9,471 nt of DNA, taken from contig USEQ01000025.1 in the NCBI GenBank assembly GCA_900553655.1, positions 1 to 9,471 on the forward strand, read 5' to 3'. Below the pieces are notes generated by a model that had not been told where the DNA came from, made no database searches, and was given only the letters and a program-made list of their open reading frames with translations. Below are positions 1 through 6,609 of the stretch, piece after piece (position 1 is the stretch's first letter; every line of letters starts with the position of its first letter). The stretch is from an uncultured Slackia sp. (GTDB taxonomy: Bacteria > Actinomycetota > Coriobacteriia > Coriobacteriales > Eggerthellaceae). The translations under genes were made by a program, and so were the position numbers.

Positions 1-1344
1 GGAATTCACGCGGTTCGGCTGGCCGCCGCCGGCACCCACCGACGTGTGGTCCTTCGCGATGAGGATGGCGTTGGACTTCACCGACTTGCACGCCTTCCAG
101 GCGAACATGAGCTCGTCCATCTCGGCTTCGGTGGGCTTGCGCTTGGTGGGAACGGTGAAGTCCTCGACCTGCTCGTTCACGCGGTCGAAGACCTGTGCGA
201 GCATGCCGCCGTCAACGGAGCGGAACTCGATAGCGGCAGGAGCATCCACGCCGCCGGTGCGCAGAACGCGCAGGTTCTTCTTCTCCTGCAGAAGCTCCAG
301 AGCAGCGGGCTCGAAAGAAGGCGCGATCAACACTTCGACGAACTGCTTGTTCTCGTTGATGTGCTCGACCATAGCCAGAGAAACCTCGACGTTAGCAGCG
401 ATGATGCCGCCGAATGCGCTCTTGGGGTCGCAGGCGAACGCCTTGTCGTAGGCCTCTTCGACCGTAGCAGCCGTAGCGGAACCGCAGGGGTTCTGATGCT
501 TCAGGATGACAACGGCGGGATCGGTGAACTCGCGCGCGATGGCCCAGCAAGCGTCCGTGTCCAAAATGTTGTTGTAGGACAGCTCCTTGCCGTTGAGCTG
601 CTCGGCGTTGACCAGGGAGTGCGCGGTGGCGAACTCGGGCATGCGATAGTACATGGCAGCCTGATGCGGGTTCTCGCCGTAGCGCAGGTCCTGCTGCTTG
701 ACCAGGTGCAGATCGCGCTGCGCGGGATGAAGCTCGGCCTGCTCGCCCAGCTGGCCGCCCAGCCAACGGGCAATGGCGCCGTCGTAGGCGTTGGTGGTCT
801 GGAAGACCTTGAGAGCCAGCTGCACGCGGGTGTCGCGCGTGGTAGCGCCGTCGTTGGCGCGCATTTCCTCGAGAATGGCGTCGTAGCGCTCCGGCTCGGT
901 GACCACGGCCACGCTCTCGAAGTTCTTCGCAGCGGAACGCAACATGGAAGGACCGCCGATGTCGATGTTCTCGATGCAGGTGCCAAACTCGGCTCCCGAC
1001 TCGACCGTCTTCTCGAAGGCGTACAAGTTCACAACGACCATATCGATCATACCGATGCCGTGCTCTTCCGCCTGGCGCATATGCTCGGCATTGTCGCGCT
1101 TGGCCAAAAGACCGCCGTGAACCTTGGGGTGCAGGGTTTTCACACGGCCGTCCATCATTTCGGGAAATCCGGTCAGATCGTCGATCGGGCGTACGGGAAC
1201 GCCAGCCTCCTCGATAACCTTGGCCGTTCCGCCCGTGGAAACGATCTCTACGCCGAACTCCTCGTGCAGTGCACGAGCGAAATCAACAATGCCCGTCTTG
1301 TCGGTAACCGACATGAGCGCACGTTTGATCTTCGGGTCTGCCAC
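1..1344 (-). CDS. purH: Bifunctional AICAR formyltransferase / IMP cyclohydrolase, 3' end cut by window edge
   Basis: Catalyses the last two steps of de novo IMP synthesis: formylation of AICAR with 10-formyl-tetrahydrofolate, then ring closure to IMP, in the cytosol. The 448 visible residues read without interruption. The N-terminal MGS-like cyclohydrolase domain (about 1-145) shows DKTG at 15-18, STGGT at 36-40 and the signature GFPEMMDGRVKTLHPKVHGG at 59-78. The transformylase domain follows, with the catalytic Lys282-His283 pair inside LKHQNPCG and a Gly-rich VGAGGGQ stretch near the cut end. E. coli PurH has 529 residues, so roughly 80 are missing off the left edge. I chose the GTG start at 1344 because AAGGTGG lies just upstream and the protein then aligns with E. 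coli PurH from its beginning; an in-frame ATG at 1314 is too far in. A 116-base spacer with a promoter-like element and a palindrome separates it from the phosphatase gene, so it may be transcribed on its own. Confidence 0.97.
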   Translation of the reverse strand, partial: MADPKIKRALMSVTDKTGIVDFARALHEEFGVEIVSTGGTAKVIEEAGVPVRPIDDLTGFPEMMDGRVKTLHPKVHGGLLAKRDNAEHMRQAEEHGIGMIDMVVVNLYAFEKTVESGAEFGTCIENIDIGGPSMLRSAAKNFESVAVVTEPERYDAILEEMRANDGATTRDTRVQLALKVFQTTNAYDGAIARWLGGQLGEQAELHPAQRDLHLVKQQDLRYGENPHQAAMYYRMPEFATAHSLVNAEQLNGKELSYNNILDTDACWAIAREFTDPAVVILKHQNPCGSATAATVEEAYDKAFACDPKSAFGGIIAANVEVSLAMVEHINENKQFVEVLIAPSFEPAALELLQEKKNLRVLRTGGVDAPAAIEFRSVDGGMLAQVFDRVNEQVEDFTVPTKRKPTEAEMDELMFAWKACKSVKSNAILIAKDHTSVGAGGGQPNRVNS

Positions 1345-1386
1345 CTGGATACCACCTTTCCATGCAACGTTTTTCAAGACTGAACC

Positions 1387-1395
1387 AGCATACCA
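1387..1395 (-). promoter_or_regulatory. Candidate extended -10 promoter for purH
   Basis: On the minus strand the sequence reads TGG-TATGCT, a TGn extended -10 element with a hexamer matching TATAAT at four of six positions. It would start transcription near 1380, about 36 bases before the purH GTG codon. No good -35 hexamer is visible at the usual distance, which extended -10 promoters tolerate. Short motifs like this arise by chance, so this is only a candidate. Confidence 0.35.
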
Positions 1396-1405
1396 GCGCT
1401 ACAGC

Positions 1406-1436
1406 GTGCCATATTCGCGATGAGCGAGAATGGCAC
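1406..1436. repeat. 31-base imperfect palindrome upstream of purH (candidate operator)
   Basis: Arms GTGCCATATTCGC (1406-1418) and GCGAGAATGGCAC (1424-1436) are complementary at 11 of 13 positions around a 5-base centre; the outer seven bases match perfectly. It lies between the phosphatase stop and the candidate purH -10, at about -26 to -56 from the inferred start, so a bound regulator would cover the -35 region. No T-run follows on either strand, which argues against an intrinsic terminator, although a stability hairpin for the phosphatase transcript is possible. Confidence 0.5.
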
Positions 1437-1460
1437 AAATGCCACGCAGACGAACACATT

Positions 1461-2273
1461 TTATTCCAAATACCTGTCTCGCAACGCTTTCAAACGCTCG
1501 CCCGTCAAGCCGAATTCGCGGTCGAGATAGACTTCGAACGTACCGTATTCCTGGCGAATCTCATCAAGAACACGCCGTCCGAAATCCTCCACCACGCCCT
1601 CACCCGCACGTACCGCCAACTCGAAAAGATCGATGCGTGAAAGGAAGGGATGCTCTGCCAGCTTTCTCTCGATGGCCTCATAACGATACTCATTCGTAAG
1701 CAGGTAATCTGCGATGATGGTTCTTTCGTCCACGCCTAACGCCATCAGAATAACCATGGCCGCAATGCCCGTACGATCCTTGCCCGCCGTACAGTGGAAA
1801 AGCAGCGGCGTGCAGCCTTTCTCAAGCTGCGCCATAAGCTCGCGATAGGCTACGTTGTCGAAGGCAAGCGAAGAGTACACCTCAGCGACAGCAGATACGA
1901 TATCCTCCTCCGGATCGTCGTCTTTGCGACGCGGATTCCCGAGCAAGTTCAAAATGGCGGAGGGCGAAAGATTGACTTCGTTTCCGTCCGCATCCATACA
2001 TCCGCTGATTCGCGCTTGCTCGGCGCCGCATATCTCAGGGTCGGGCAGCTCGCCGGCCTCCTCTGCGCTACGCAGGTCAAGAACGTAGCGAAGACCCAGG
2101 CCGCCCAGGCGCTCAAGCTCTTCTTCGTTGAAATCGCCCAATGCCGCTGTTCTGAAAAAGATACCGCGTTTGACCCTACGCCCATCAGCGGCCTCATACC
2201 CTCCAAGCTCACGGACATTGAGCTCACGGCGAAAGCCAGGCACGTAGCCCTTCGTCACGCAGACATCGATCAT
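1461..2273 (-). CDS. Tyrosine-protein phosphatase-like protein (Y_phosphatase3 / MptpB-type)
   Basis: The 270-residue product has the layout of the bacterial Y_phosphatase3 family, which includes M. tuberculosis MptpB and Listeria LipA. An N-terminal LNVRELGGY motif near residue 20 matches the family's N-RDLGG element. It is followed by RRVKRGIFFRTAAL and YVLDLRSAEE, and then the phosphatase loop HCTAGKDRTG with nucleophile Cys161 and Arg167. The extra Lys-Asp in the loop (AGKDRTG) is typical of this group, whose members act on phosphotyrosine, phosphoserine/threonine or phosphoinositides; the substrate here cannot be told. There is no signal peptide or membrane segment, so it is probably cytosolic. 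I place the start at ATG 2273 because AAAGG lies seven bases upstream; an in-frame TTG at 2294 has no ribosome binding site. It follows the XdhC-family gene by 37 bases with no terminator, so the two are probably co-transcribed. Its link to purine synthesis is unknown. Confidence 0.88.
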   Translation of the reverse strand: MIDVCVTKGYVPGFRRELNVRELGGYEAADGRRVKRGIFFRTAALGDFNEEELERLGGLGLRYVLDLRSAEEAGELPDPEICGAEQARISGCMDADGNEVNLSPSAILNLLGNPRRKDDDPEEDIVSAVAEVYSSLAFDNVAYRELMAQLEKGCTPLLFHCTAGKDRTGIAAMVILMALGVDERTIIADYLLTNEYRYEAIERKLAEHPFLSRIDLFELAVRAGEGVVEDFGRRVLDEIRQEYGTFEVYLDREFGLTGERLKALRDRYLE

Positions 2274-2310
2274 GTCAAAACCTTTCGAACTCAAATGAAA
2301 TCATGCAAGA

Positions 2311-3291
2311 CTACCAAAGGCTTGCATCGTGCTTTTTGCGGGCTTCTTGGCTATAGCGCTGCCTGTATCGCACATCGACAAGCTCGGCGACAATGGATAT
2401 TGCCAGTTCAGCGGGAGTTTTCGCGCCGAATTTCAAACCGATAGGACGCTTGACGGATTCCCATTGCTCCTCCGTCATGCCAGCATCCATGCACAAGTCG
2501 CGCACGCGGTCGTTCTTCCCCTTGCAACCCATCATACCCACGTACTGCACCCCCTGCGCGGTCGCCCACACGCAGCCCTCGGGGTCGTGCATGTGTCCGC
2601 GGGTCAGCACGCACACGCAATCGGAAGAACTCGCCTTCATAGAGCCAAGATCGTCGAACGAGGAAACCAGCGTTCGCGTGCAGCCGGGAAAGCGAGCCTC
2701 GTTCAAGAAAGATGCGTCGTCGTCTACAACCTCCACTTCGAAGCCGACATGACGAGCGAGAGCCGCCGTCTCCACCGCCACGTCCGAAGCGCCGAGCAAC
2801 CAGACCTTCATCGGATCGAACAACGGTACCGAAACCCATGTCAGACCCTCGAACTGGTCGTTATGCATGGAAGGGCCGCGCGTGACGTCTTTCATCTGGA
2901 ACAAGTCTCGTGCGGAACAATCACGCGCTGCTACGACCTCCTTGGCATCGTTGCAGAAAAATACCAGGTCAAAGCCATCAGCACTACCGATTGCTCCGTA
3001 ACTTTTTGTGACGTCGTTATCGATGTTGGACACCGCGGCGAAAGCATTGTCTACCACTTTGAAACCGATCCAGGCCACGTCGCCCTCTTCGACGGCACGT
3101 GCCGCTCGTTCGAAGACGCAGGCGTCTTCCGCCGTCAGCGCCTCGGAAATGCGCGCCAACGCTTCAGGAGAGGTTCTTGGGTCTTCAATCGCCGCCTCTC
3201 GCGAAAAACAGGGAAAGTCCTCCACGGACAAATTGACGCTATGCCCCGCCCGCAGGTCCGACGCAATGTTTTCAAGCGTTTCCTTGCGCAT
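2311..3291 (-). CDS. XdhC/CoxI-family protein with divergent N-terminal half
   Basis: The 326-residue product ends in a clear XdhC_C Rossmann-like domain (about 161-305). The evidence is MKVWLLGASDVA at 161-172, a VVDDDASFLNEARFPG element (188-203), TRGHMHD at 230-236, YVGMMGCKGK at 250-259 and the hallmark RPIGLKFGAKTPAELAISIV at 282-301. XdhC proteins bind and sulfurate molybdenum cofactor for insertion into xanthine-dehydrogenase-like hydroxylases. Two departures stand out. The usual GAGHV of the dinucleotide-type loop is GASDV, losing the His, and the usual GS before the Lys-rich turn is GC (Cys256). Residues 1-160 lack the recognisable XdhC_CoxI features such as the GGG-x-x-E segment and are rich in acidic residues and Cys. 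The start at ATG 3291 is set by AAGGAG nine bases upstream; a longer open frame to 3420 has no comparable site and runs through a hairpin. No molybdenum hydroxylase gene is in the window, so its partner enzyme is unknown. Confidence 0.87.
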   Translation of the reverse strand: MRKETLENIASDLRAGHSVNLSVEDFPCFSREAAIEDPRTSPEALARISEALTAEDACVFERAARAVEEGDVAWIGFKVVDNAFAAVSNIDNDVTKSYGAIGSADGFDLVFFCNDAKEVVAARDCSARDLFQMKDVTRGPSMHNDQFEGLTWVSVPLFDPMKVWLLGASDVAVETAALARHVGFEVEVVDDDASFLNEARFPGCTRTLVSSFDDLGSMKASSSDCVCVLTRGHMHDPEGCVWATAQGVQYVGMMGCKGKNDRVRDLCMDAGMTEEQWESVKRPIGLKFGAKTPAELAISIVAELVDVRYRQRYSQEARKKHDASLW

Positions 3292-3322
3292 ACAAATGCA
3301 CTCCTTCTGCACTCTATCAGCA

Positions 3323-3355
3323 AATAGCCCCGACCCGTCACGGACCAGGGCTATT
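3323..3355 (-). terminator. 15-bp hairpin between purN and the XdhC-family gene (likely terminator)
   Basis: In minus-strand RNA, AATAGCCCTGGTCCG pairs with CGGGTCGGGGCTATT across a TGA loop: 15 consecutive pairs including three G-U wobbles. In plus-strand RNA those wobbles become A-C mismatches, so the fold favours leftward transcripts. It lies 36 bases after the purN stop. The following tract (TTGCTGAT) is poor in T, so termination may be partial or the element may serve RNA stability. A GATAAT hexamer at 3353-3358 on the minus strand could be a -10 for the next gene, but no -35 supports it. Confidence 0.6.
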
Positions 3356-3391
3356 ATCACCATATGCTGCTTTGATCCTACAGCGCTTCTT

Positions 3392-4003
3392 CTACGAAAT
3401 ACGCACCTTGCGATCAGCATCCACCGTTACGCGATTTTCGGCGATAAGCTGCAGCACATGAGGGTACAGCTCGTGCTCGACCGCATGGATTTTCTCTTCG
3501 AGTGTTTCGAGCGTGTCGTTCTCGGCAACCTCGACCGCACGCTGAGCGACAATAGGACCTTTGTCGTATTCGGCGTTGGCGAAATGAACTGTAACGCCCG
3601 TAACCTTCACGCCGGCCTCGAACGCATCCTGAATGGCGTGAGCGCCCTTGAAAGACGGCAGCAAAGCGGGATGTAGGTTCAGCACGCGATCGGGAAACGC
3701 CATGAGGATGGGGTCGGTCACCATGCGCATGTAGCCCGCCATGACCACGTATTCGCAGCCGGCGCGAACAAGCTCGGACGCAATGGCTTCGTTTGCCATG
3801 TCGTAATCGGCGTATACATCCTTAGAAAGAGCGATGGTTTGAATGCCCGCTTCTTTGGCGCGCACCAATCCATACGCGTCGGGTCGGCTCGAGATAACGA
3901 CGCGAATCTCCGCATTCAAGCGTCCTGCGGCAATCGCGTCGATAATCGCCTGCAGATTCGAGCCGGAGCCAGAAAGAAGTACGCCGATTTTCAGAGGTGC
4001 CAT
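3392..4003 (-). CDS. purN: Phosphoribosylglycinamide formyltransferase (GAR transformylase)
   Basis: Transfers a formyl group from 10-formyl-tetrahydrofolate to GAR, the third step of de novo purine synthesis, in the cytosol. At 203 residues it has the usual length of the family. It opens with KIGVLLSGSGSNLQAIID, the phosphate-binding glycine-rich loop (about 5-22). The catalytic trio is present: Asn109 and His111 in VLNLHPALLPSFKG, and Asp147 in EYDKGPIVAQ; His140 in GVTVHF is the conserved structural His. I chose ATG 4003 because GAAAGGA lies just upstream and the protein then begins two residues before the first beta strand; an upstream extension to 4132 would read through two hairpins. 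It sits 150 bases downstream of purM, its usual partner, yet the spacer carries two terminator-like hairpins, so its expression may be partly independent. Confidence 0.97.
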   Translation of the reverse strand: MAPLKIGVLLSGSGSNLQAIIDAIAAGRLNAEIRVVISSRPDAYGLVRAKEAGIQTIALSKDVYADYDMANEAIASELVRAGCEYVVMAGYMRMVTDPILMAFPDRVLNLHPALLPSFKGAHAIQDAFEAGVKVTGVTVHFANAEYDKGPIVAQRAVEVAENDTLETLEEKIHAVEHELYPHVLQLIAENRVTVDADRKVRIS

Positions 4004-4040
4004 AAGCTTCCTTTCACAAGAGGCCGGGTACGACATGATA

Positions 4041-4081
4041 AAACGAACAAGGCGAAGCCGACGCTCAACGCCCGCTTCGCC
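4041..4081 (-). terminator. Hairpin with T-rich tail upstream of purN
   Basis: Perfect 8-base arms GGCGAAGC (4051-4058) and GCTTCGCC (4074-4081) are extended inward, after one G/G mismatch, by five further pairs (two of them G-U) in minus-strand RNA around a TGA loop. The sequence that follows on the minus strand is TTGTTCGTTTTATC, a T-rich tail suited to intrinsic termination. It is the second of two hairpins between purM and purN and lies 48 bases before the purN start, where an attenuator would also sit. Confidence 0.55.
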
Positions 4082-4098
4082 AAAATAGGATACCGCGT

Positions 4099-4134
4099 AA
4101 AACAATCGGTGCCGCCCACAGAAGAACGGCACCG
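4099..4134 (-). terminator. Intrinsic terminator just after purM
   Basis: A perfect 8-bp stem CGGTGCCG/CGGCACCG (4107-4114 with 4127-4134) encloses a 12-base loop, and on the minus strand it is followed by ATTGTTTTA. It lies 19 bases beyond the purM stop codon. The GC-only stem with a T-rich tail fits Rho-independent termination; the large loop makes it less efficient than a classic one. Confidence 0.65.
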
Positions 4135-4153
4135 TCGCAAGCGGTTGAAAACC

Positions 4154-5206
4154 CTATTTCTCGGGATAGGCCACTTCGCCCGTTCCTTCAATGATGGAGC
4201 CGATCACGCAAGGATCTTCGCCCTGGGCTTTCAGCTGCTCGATAACGGCATCAACCTGAGCGGGATCGACAATCAAGGCCATGCCGATGCCCATATTGAA
4301 GGTCTTAAGAGCCTCTTCGTCAGTCAGGCCAGCAGCCTCGATAGCCATTTGGGTGATGGCGGGAACCTCCCACGATGCGGGGTCGACCAGCGCATCGAGA
4401 TGCTTCGGCAGAGCACGATTCAGATTCTCCGTCATGCCGCCGCCTGTAATGTGAGCGAGCGCATGCACAGCGCCAGGAAGCTCACGAAGGCAAGAAAGCA
4501 CGGGCTTCACGTAAATGCGCGTAGGCTCGAGCAGGGCCTCTCCCACGGTCTTACCCCCGAGGCATTCGGGAGTCGCAGCAAGATCTTCGACGGTTTTGCC
4601 CTCTACCATGACCTTGCGAACCAGAGAGTAGCCGTTGGAATGGAACCCGCTCGAACGAAGACCCACCACCACATCGTCCTTTTTCACGTTGTCGGGGCCG
4701 ATCATCTTAGGACGGTCGACCACGCCGACACAGAAGCCGGACAGGTCGTAGTCATCGGGATCCATGACGCCGGGGTGCTCCGCCATTTCGCCGCCGACCA
4801 AAGCGCAGCCGGCCTGACGGCATCCGTCGGCAATGCCGCCGACAACTTTGGCAACATGCTCGCGACGAAGCTTGCCGATGGCCACATAGTCCAGGAAGAA
4901 CAGCGGCTCCGCTCCGCATGCGAGGATGTCGTTCACGCACATTGCCACAAGATCGATGCCCACCGTGTCATGCTTGTCAATGAGCTGGGCGATTTTCAGC
5001 TTGGTGCCAACGCCGTCGGTGCCGGAAATGAGAATCGGGTCTTCCATATCCTTCATTGCGGCAGCGGAGAACAATCCGCCAAAGCCTCCGATATCGCCAA
5101 TAACCTCGGGACGATAGGTGGAATGCACGGCATCTTTGATGGCATCTACCGCAGCAGCACCCTCCGCAATATCGACACCTGCATCGGCGTATGTCACCTG
5201 AGTCAT
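4154..5206 (-). CDS. purM: Phosphoribosylformylglycinamidine cyclo-ligase (AIR synthetase)
   Basis: Closes the imidazole ring: ATP-dependent conversion of FGAM to AIR, step 5 of purine synthesis, as a cytosolic dimer. The 350-residue protein is close to the 345 residues of E. coli PurM and aligns throughout. Visible family signatures are YADAGVDI (6-13), GGFGGLF (40-46), the ATP/Mg-binding SGTDGVGTKLK (61-71), the CVNDILACGAEPLFFLDY block (90-107), LVGGEMAEHPG (137-146), SSGFHSNGYSLVRKV and, in the C-terminal half, HITGGGMTENLNR and FNMGIGM. The start at ATG 5206 is decided by AAAGGGAG four bases upstream; an in-frame ATG at 5221 would contain that site and has none of its own. The 212-base gap to the sortase gene shows no convincing promoter, although one is expected here because the sortase is unrelated in function. 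Confidence 0.97.
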   Translation of the reverse strand: MTQVTYADAGVDIAEGAAAVDAIKDAVHSTYRPEVIGDIGGFGGLFSAAAMKDMEDPILISGTDGVGTKLKIAQLIDKHDTVGIDLVAMCVNDILACGAEPLFFLDYVAIGKLRREHVAKVVGGIADGCRQAGCALVGGEMAEHPGVMDPDDYDLSGFCVGVVDRPKMIGPDNVKKDDVVVGLRSSGFHSNGYSLVRKVMVEGKTVEDLAATPECLGGKTVGEALLEPTRIYVKPVLSCLRELPGAVHALAHITGGGMTENLNRALPKHLDALVDPASWEVPAITQMAIEAAGLTDEEALKTFNMGIGMALIVDPAQVDAVIEQLKAQGEDPCVIGSIIEGTGEVAYPEK

Positions 5207-5359
5207 GAATCTCCCTTTCATTCTAAACGCGCACCTTCATGCGCTCTTCTGCTCTGCCCTATCATGCCACGGCAATGCGCATACGACCATACGTAACATG
5301 CCGCCGACACGAAAAACAAGCCGACACGGCCTCTTTCGCGTCCTTTTGCGCCTTCCACA

Positions 5360-5379
5360 GCAGCGGATTAGCCCGCCGC
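5360..5379 (-). other. Small hairpin downstream of the sortase gene
   Basis: In minus-strand RNA GCGGCGG pairs with CCGCTGC (seven pairs, one G-U) around a 6-base loop GCTAAT, 39 bases past the sortase stop. There is no T-run after it, so it is at best a weak or Rho-assisted terminator. The rest of the 5207-5418 gap shows no gene and no clear promoter. Confidence 0.3.
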
Positions 5380-5418
5380 ACCGCCCAAAAGCCCCTGCCT
5401 GGCGTGCAGCTCGACTAG

Positions 5419-6543
5419 CTAGGACGCGTTCGCGGGCGTCGCGGACTCAACGACCGCCCCAAACAGCACTGCGCGCGTTGCCGCATAGTCATCGCCACAT
5501 GTAATGAGCGTGAAAAGCTTTGAAACCTGCTCGGAATCGACGTCGTTCGGCACGGAAACCACGGAATTGTTCTTTCTTTCTTCCATATACTGCTGCAGGG
5601 CCGCCTTGTCAGAGAAGGTGTACTGCAGAAGGTCCGTCTGAGTGGAGTCCACCACGTCGAGAGCGAACGTAGAACAACGATAATTCTGGGTGGGCGTAAG
5701 CACGTAGAAGGTTCTTGCCGCATCGAATGTCGCCTGGTCGGTCATCTGCAGCAAATGTGCAAACATCGTATCGTCATTCATGTTGTGCCCATACAGCACG
5801 TTGTTCTCGTCAGAAAAATCGCCCGCATTGTCGGTTGCCAGAAAAATGGTTCCCTTATGAACGATTCCCCCGGAATCGCCTGTGAAATCCTTTTTGAGGT
5901 ACTCCTCGTCCGAATCGCCCTGAACAACCGGATAGTCTATACTCGTGCCCGGCATGTAGATCCATGCCACTGTATCAGGGTTTTGCGCAAGAAGGGCATC
6001 CCAATCAACCGTCATGGCGGAAAGAGCGTCGGCCTCTTTCTCGGGAAAAGCCTGTTCGGCAATGGTGGTGTACACCTTGCTGCCATGCCAGTAGCCGTAG
6101 CCAATCATGCCGAGCACGGCAAGACACAGCGCAAGCACCAAGACGGCAACGACAAGCACGGCCGTCCATGGGCCATTCTTTCTTTTTTTCACGGCCGTAT
6201 TGCCCATATCGAACGACGAAGCATTACCGCCTGCGCCCCAATGCGCAGGCGAAGCAGCGTGAGAACGAGCAGCCGGGGTAGCGCTACGGTACGCAGCCGG
6301 TGCAGCGCCGCGATGCACGCCCGCGCCCGGATTGCGAGATGCGCCCGCATGATAAGGAGCGTTCGCGCGATATGCGCCAGAATCGGGACGAGGCGCCTCC
6401 CCGCCCCTCGGAGCGTGAGCCGCACGTTTCGAGGCATGACCAGCTCGTCCCGAAGCATGGGCCGCACGACCGTATCGGTCGCGGGAGAAATCGCTGACGC
6501 TCTGCTGGTCAAACGGGTTTTTCGACGAATTGGGCGAGGGCAT
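5419..6543 (-). CDS. Class B sortase with long Arg/His/Ala-rich cytoplasmic N-terminus
   Basis: A membrane-anchored transpeptidase that cleaves sorting signals of secreted proteins and attaches them to the cell wall or to other pilins. The 374-residue product has a hydrophilic N-terminus (1-122), a KKRK stop-transfer cluster (119-122), one membrane helix (about 127-149) and an extracellular sortase fold. Class B hallmarks are WIYMPGTSIDYPVVQ, YGHNM with catalytic His253, a helical insert (SDKAALQQYMEE...) and TLITC with nucleophile Cys349, followed by Arg357 eight residues later. Of two adjacent ATGs (6546 and 6543) I chose 6543, five bases from GGGAGG. The N-terminus is far longer than the few residues usual in SrtB and contains three tandem heptapeptides RAAHASG, RAGHASK, RAAHAPR (26-46). 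No sorting-signal substrate gene lies next to it, so its target is elsewhere. It appears to be transcribed alone, from the AT-rich leader. Confidence 0.93.
   Translation of the reverse strand: MPSPNSSKNPFDQQSVSDFSRDRYGRAAHASGRAGHASKRAAHAPRGGEAPRPDSGAYRANAPYHAGASRNPGAGVHRGAAPAAYRSATPAARSHAASPAHWGAGGNASSFDMGNTAVKKRKNGPWTAVLVVAVLVLALCLAVLGMIGYGYWHGSKVYTTIAEQAFPEKEADALSAMTVDWDALLAQNPDTVAWIYMPGTSIDYPVVQGDSDEEYLKKDFTGDSGGIVHKGTIFLATDNAGDFSDENNVLYGHNMNDDTMFAHLLQMTDQATFDAARTFYVLTPTQNYRCSTFALDVVDSTQTDLLQYTFSDKAALQQYMEERKNNSVVSVPNDVDSEQVSKLFTLITCGDDYAATRAVLFGAVVESATPANAS
6406..6468 (-). repeat. Three tandem heptapeptide-coding units in the sortase N-terminus
   Basis: The reading frame encodes RA[AG]HA[SP]x three times in direct succession (residues 26-46). 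Codons differ among the units (for example CAT, CAT, CAC for His), so the repeat shows at the protein level more than at the DNA level and is not a fresh duplication. Confidence 0.75.
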
Positions 6544-6578
6544 CATATCCTCCCGAACAGCTTGCTTTCAAAACGGAA

Positions 6579-6609
6579 TCTTCCAAAAGGCCTTTGTGGC
6601 CTCGGAAGA
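6579..6609 (-). other. Hairpin in the sortase gene leader
   Basis: TCTTCC (6579-6584) pairs with GGAAGA (6604-6609), and inside it AGGCC with GGCCT around a 5-base loop, with an AAA/C internal bulge. It lies 36-66 bases before the sortase start and would form in the mRNA leader. No T-run follows, so a role in mRNA stability or translation is more likely than termination. Confidence 0.4.

Noticed and set aside
46..1383. Long plus-strand open frame of 445 codons opposite purH
   Set aside because: It is the antisense shadow of purH, has no family motifs, and the minus strand encodes an unmistakable PurH.
3292..3420. N-terminal extension of the XdhC-family protein
   Set aside because: It would translate through the 15-bp hairpin and the purN end; AAGGAG before ATG 3291 marks the real start.
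4004..4153. Possible purine (guanine) riboswitch ahead of purN
   Set aside because: Only simple hairpins are visible; I could not find the conserved three-way-junction core bases.
3839..5296. Plus-strand open frame of 485 codons
   Set aside because: It lies over purM and the start of purN, whose minus-strand proteins are highly conserved; a lack of antisense stops is common in GC-rich genes.
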